Origin: Phycisphaerae bacterium
GTDB taxonomy: Bacteria; Planctomycetota; Phycisphaerae; UBA1845; UTPLA1
DNA length: 64,000 nt
Reading direction: 5' to 3'
Assembly (NCBI GenBank): GCA_023150615.1
Contig: JAKLKO010000001.1
Coordinates: 295,356 to 359,355 of the forward strand
Shown: in pieces, positions 61,080 to 64,000 of the stretch
How positions within the stretch are numbered: the first letter of the stretch is position 1
How the letters are laid out: each line of letters opens with the position of its first letter
Translations under genes and position numbers: made by a program
The notes under the pieces: generated by a model
What the model saw: only the letters and a program-made list of their open reading frames with translations
Told to the model about the DNA's origin: nothing
Database searches by the model: none

Positions 61080-61104
61080 GTCCTGCCCCGAAACGCCGGC
61101 GTGC

Positions 61105-61629
61105 TCAGCCCACGAGCGGTGCGCTCGCCCAGCCGGGAAGCCGAGATGCAATCGCCGCGCCGGCGAGCCGATGCAGCGCGAACAGGATCAGCCCCGCATA
61201 CAGACCTGAAAGCACATCGTCGATGACGATGCCCCATCCGCCCGGCAGCGCCTGTAGCCGTCGCGCCGGCGGCGGCTTGACGATGTCGAGTGCGCGGTTC
61301 AGCAGGAACGCGAGCACAAGCCAAACCGGCGACGGCGGCGCGAATACGGCCGTGATCGGCATCGCCACGACCTCGTCGATGACGACCGGATGCGGGTCTT
61401 TCTCGCCGAAAAACCGCTCACCCCACGTGGCGATCGGCACCGCCAGCAGCGCGACCATCGCCAGCAGCGCGGCCTTCCAGTACCAGGCCGAGAGCATGTG
61501 AACGACGGCAACCAGCACGAAACCGGGCAGCGTGCCGAATGTCCCCGGCGCGACCGGCGAAAGTCCCGTTCCAAGCCCGGTCGTCAGCAGCCACGCCGTC
61601 CACTGAAGGACACCCGTCGGACGACGCAT
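61105..61629 (-). CDS. pgpA: Phosphatidylglycerophosphatase A
   Basis: A 174-residue inner-membrane enzyme that removes phosphate from phosphatidylglycerophosphate to give phosphatidylglycerol. Motifs: GTGLSPVAPGTFGTLPG at the start and, at the active site, NRALDIVKPPPARRLQALPG with GGWGIVIDDVLSGLYAG, which give the conserved Asp, Lys and DD. Four hydrophobic segments are seen. ATG at 61629 has GGAGG 5 nt upstream; an ATG 12 bp earlier sits against the M28 gene's stop. It immediately follows the peptidase gene and is convergent with the esterase gene. Confidence 0.93.
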   Translation of the reverse strand: MRRPTGVLQWTAWLLTTGLGTGLSPVAPGTFGTLPGFVLVAVVHMLSAWYWKAALLAMVALLAVPIATWGERFFGEKDPHPVVIDEVVAMPITAVFAPPSPVWLVLAFLLNRALDIVKPPPARRLQALPGGWGIVIDDVLSGLYAGLILFALHRLAGAAIASRLPGWASAPLVG

Positions 61630-61640
61630 CGCACCTCCCA

Positions 61641-62990
61641 TCAGTCCAGCGCCGGTACGGGAGACGCGGCGGGACTGCGGTGCGCCAGTCCGTCGATCGC
61701 GCAGACGCCGAAGCAGTTGTTGTCCTTCGACATCGGCAGCGTCACCTCGGTCACGTTGCCGACGAAACGACGCTCTTGCCACACCGGCGACGTCGTTTCG
61801 CGCCACACGACTTCGTAGCCGAACATGTCCGCCTCGCGACCGGCCGTCCAGCGCAGCGTCGTGTCGTGCGAAAGCCGCGCCGTGATGATGCGAACGTCCC
61901 TCGGTACGGCCGGCGCGCGGGCCAGGTTGGCGAGCGCGACGAGATTTACCCGCGCGACATCGGCGATATAGCCGAAGTCGCAGAACTTCGGCAAGTCGCC
62001 GTACTCCCGTCCGGCCTCGACGCGCGGCGTCTGGTGCTGATGGTCGTAGTTCTCCTCGTACTCGGTGAATCGCACGGCCGGATAGCCCTGCTCCAAAAAC
62101 GCGCTGTGGTCGCCGCCCCGCAGGAAGCGATCCCGGCGAAAAATGTGAACGACGTTCATCCCGGGAAGATACTCTGCCGCCGTCTCTTGGATGTACCGGG
62201 CCAGGTTCCGCGACGCCGATTCGTTCTCGTTGCCCGTCGCCTGTCGGATTCGAGCCTGTTCCGGCGTTTCGTTGATGGGCACGCCCTCCGAGAAGACGCG
62301 AAGCCGGTGGCGATGGCCCGCGCCCGTCGGGCCGACGCTCGCGCCGACAATGTCGTTCGTGATCATTCCGGCGATGTCCATCTTCCGCTGCTTCGCCTGC
62401 TTCGCCCAATGCCGCGATCCGACCAGGCCCTGCTCCTCGCCCGCGACGGCCATAAACACGATCGTGGCGTCGAATTCGTAGCGGCTCATCACGCGGGCCA
62501 GCTCAAGCACGACCGCCACGCCCGAGGCGTCGTCGTCGGCGCCGGGCGCATCACAGTTCGGATCGGTCGGATCAGAGCACATCGAGTCGTAATGCGCGCT
62601 GAGGACGTACACACGATCCCGCGCAATCGCGCGCGTACCCGGCAGCGTTGCAACGACGTTGACGATCTGCGTCGGCCGCGTGATCCGTCGGTTGTCCGCC
62701 TCGGCCGTGAACTCGTCCAACTCCACGCGCAGCCGGCCGGCAGACTCGACGGCGATCTTGTCGAACTCCGATTTCAGCCAACGCCGCGCAGCACCGATGC
62801 CGCGCGTGGGATGATTCGTGTCCGATAGCGTGTTCCGCGTGCCGAAGCCGACGAGCACATGGACCGTCCGCGTCACCCGTGCGAGGTCGATCTCGGACGC
62901 CATCTGCACGATTTCAGGATCACGCTCGCTCGCGCAGCCGCCCCACAGGATCACCGCCAGCACCAGTGCCACCGATTGCGACTTGTACAT
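61641..62990 (-). CDS. M28-family zinc metallopeptidase, probable lipoprotein
   Basis: A 449-residue exported peptidase of the aminopeptidase Y/Q type that trims N-terminal residues from peptides. A lipoprotein-like start (VALVLAVILWGGCAS) anchors it. Zinc-binding residues are in order: LSAHYDSM (His133), GADDDASG (Asp), AGEEQGLVG (Glu pair 185-186), MITNDIVG (Asp) and a last His near DHQHQTP. The last 110 residues after NLAR look like a fibronectin-III-type beta domain. It ends 12 bp before pgpA, whose ribosome site lies right after its stop, so the two form an operon. Confidence 0.87.
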   Translation of the reverse strand: MYKSQSVALVLAVILWGGCASERDPEIVQMASEIDLARVTRTVHVLVGFGTRNTLSDTNHPTRGIGAARRWLKSEFDKIAVESAGRLRVELDEFTAEADNRRITRPTQIVNVVATLPGTRAIARDRVYVLSAHYDSMCSDPTDPNCDAPGADDDASGVAVVLELARVMSRYEFDATIVFMAVAGEEQGLVGSRHWAKQAKQRKMDIAGMITNDIVGASVGPTGAGHRHRLRVFSEGVPINETPEQARIRQATGNENESASRNLARYIQETAAEYLPGMNVVHIFRRDRFLRGGDHSAFLEQGYPAVRFTEYEENYDHQHQTPRVEAGREYGDLPKFCDFGYIADVARVNLVALANLARAPAVPRDVRIITARLSHDTTLRWTAGREADMFGYEVVWRETTSPVWQERRFVGNVTEVTLPMSKDNNCFGVCAIDGLAHRSPAASPVPALD

Positions 62991-63547
62991 GCTCGCTTTC
63001 TATCGCACGCACCCGCCGGTGGGAAGTGTTTCCCGGACGCTCCGGTTTTAGGGGCCGACGGCCGGTGGGGACTTTTTTCGCTGAATCCCCCGGCCAACGG
63101 AGCATCGCGGGGGGTTCGAAGGAACGCGACGCCGCACAAGTGAATCCGATCAACGCGTCGCCCGGATGCGCAAACCGCTGCGTGGAAGCGACACCGCGAT
63201 TCGCGGACCGATCCTGCTCCAATCGGCACGGCGAACGGACGTTATGGCCCAGCGGCCATCCCGCTCGAAAACCCCAGCGCGGCTCGTCAACACGTCGTCA
63301 CAGCCCGCCCGATCCGCCCAGCCGGACCTCGCCCGACGCTCGCAACGTAACCGCACCATCCCGCAGCGTTTGCGCGCGAACGACCGCGTCGGCACGGCCG
63401 GACTCGGTCCAGGCACGCCAATGGCCCGTCTGCGGCGGCACAACGGGCCACACGTCACGGCGTGCGGACGTTGAGTCGCGACGCGAGTGCGAGGGGTTGG
63501 GGTAACGGGGCGTCGCTCGATTCCGGGTATTCGGAAAGGAGCGGACC
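62991..63547. other. 557-bp region between M28 and thioester-domain genes
   Basis: No convincing gene is present. Two hairpins lie near 63021-63034 (GGGAA-GTGT-TTCCC) and 63060-63095 (GGCCG with CGGCC and GGGGA with TCCCC, 10 bp in all, with a T-run in the loop). They lie 30-105 bp upstream of the M28 start codon, as leader structures might. The plus side ends with AAAGGAG before the thioester gene. Confidence 0.3.
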
Positions 63548-64000
63548 ATGCGGAACAGTTGCCGGACCCTCGTCGTTGTCACCACTCTCTCCCTGCTCGC
63601 CAACGCGGCATCGGCCGCAACGGTCGAGTTCGTCGGACTCGGCTTCGCCGATGTCGTCCACCTGAATTACAACGGCAATGACATGACGGTGTACGCGGGC
63701 CAGATCCGCATCCGGATCGATTCCGGTCCGATTGAGTCCGCCTACTGCGTCGATCTCAATACGACCATCACCAACAACTGGATCGCGACGCTCGGTTCTC
63801 CGGCTGCGTTGAACGGCGGCAGGCAGATCGCCTACCTCTTTGACACGTACGCCGCGACGGTCGATACCAACGCCGAGGCCGCGGGACTCCAGATCGCGAT
63901 CTGGGAGGTCCTCACCGACTTCGCGGCGGTCAATCTCGGCGGCGGCAATTTCCGCGTCGCCTCGAACCAGCCGGGGTACAACGAGGCGCTGACGTTTCTG
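63548..64000 (+). CDS. Secreted protein with a candidate internal-thioester domain (partial)
   Basis: The first 151 codons of a gene that runs off the window. ATG at 63548 has AAAGGAG 7 nt upstream. A signal peptide (TLVVVTTLSLLANAASAA) precedes a beta-rich domain. AYCVDL (Cys67) and GLQIAIWEVLTD (Gln115) match the two blocks of bacterial thioester domains (TED), in which Cys and Gln form a bond that traps host or partner amines. In many bacteria such domains sit at the tip of adhesins. Planctomycete TED proteins often end in a PEP-CTERM sorting signal, but that end is outside the window. The match is by pattern only. Confidence 0.6.
   Translation, partial: MRNSCRTLVVVTTLSLLANAASAATVEFVGLGFADVVHLNYNGNDMTVYAGQIRIRIDSGPIESAYCVDLNTTITNNWIATLGSPAALNGGRQIAYLFDTYAATVDTNAEAAGLQIAIWEVLTDFAAVNLGGGNFRVASNQPGYNEALTFL

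Noticed and set aside
63150-63603. Overlapping small frames in the 557-bp gap
   Set aside because: No ribosome sites, no family similarity, and strong Arg/Ser bias of random GC-rich frames.

Overview
The window is high-GC, gene-dense bacterial DNA. Its gene families suggest a member of the Planctomycetota: proteins of DUF4159 type, an ECF sigma factor overlapping a Ser/Thr kinase with a TPR tail, ExbB/ExbD operons with large TPR partners, FHA/coiled-coil proteins, a secreted protein with a C-terminal dockerin-like motif, and a remnant mraZ-rsmH-ftsL division cluster. No rRNA, transposon, phage or CRISPR array was seen. This assignment is inferred from gene content only.

Region 1-12.1 kb (minus strand). 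From right to left: an aldo/keto-reductase-fold protein that has lost catalytic residues; a 2074-residue protein with two FHA domains, a very long coiled coil and a membrane-bound chain-length-regulator-like end; a family 4 glycosyltransferase; then the cell-wall block mraZ, a 577-bp gap with two terminator-like hairpins, rsmH, a membrane LysM protein and the start of an FtsL-like gene.

Region 12.1-22.1 kb. A proteostasis group (Hsp20, Lon, a HEAT/TPR exported protein, and a second Lon-type protease with an AAA module) is followed by RNase HI with an extra C-terminal domain, a coiled-coil zinc-ribbon protein and a GntR-type regulator with a periplasmic-binding-like sensor.

Region 22.4-31.0 kb. 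This is mostly metabolism: dipeptide epimerase; an overlapping set of KASIII-fold protein, isoprenylcysteine-methyltransferase-like membrane protein and SDR epimerase; ATP sulfurylase; a TIM-barrel isomerase; and FolD with its cyclohydrolase lysine replaced.

Region 31.2-37.6 kb. A Ton-like energised complex: a VWA protein whose membrane segment carries a TonB-like Ser-x3-His, one ExbB, two ExbD, an 886-residue exported TPR protein and a membrane protein. This is the most unusual system in the window.

Region 37.7-49.4 kb. MalQ, a three-subunit molybdenum hydroxylase with ATGA overlaps, ribH-nusB-ftsY, an exported DJ-1-like protein without its cysteine, a putative lipoprotein, a zinc-ribbon membrane protein, and an alpha/alpha-toroid protein with two DUF4159-like domains.

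Region 49.4-64 kb. An ABC exporter with a PDZ-like insert, an ABC-2 permease, tryptophanase, a dockerin-bearing secreted protein, a sigma-kinase pair, tRNA-Tyr, a TPR-esterase fusion, PgpA, an M28 peptidase, and the start of a secreted protein with a candidate internal-thioester domain.
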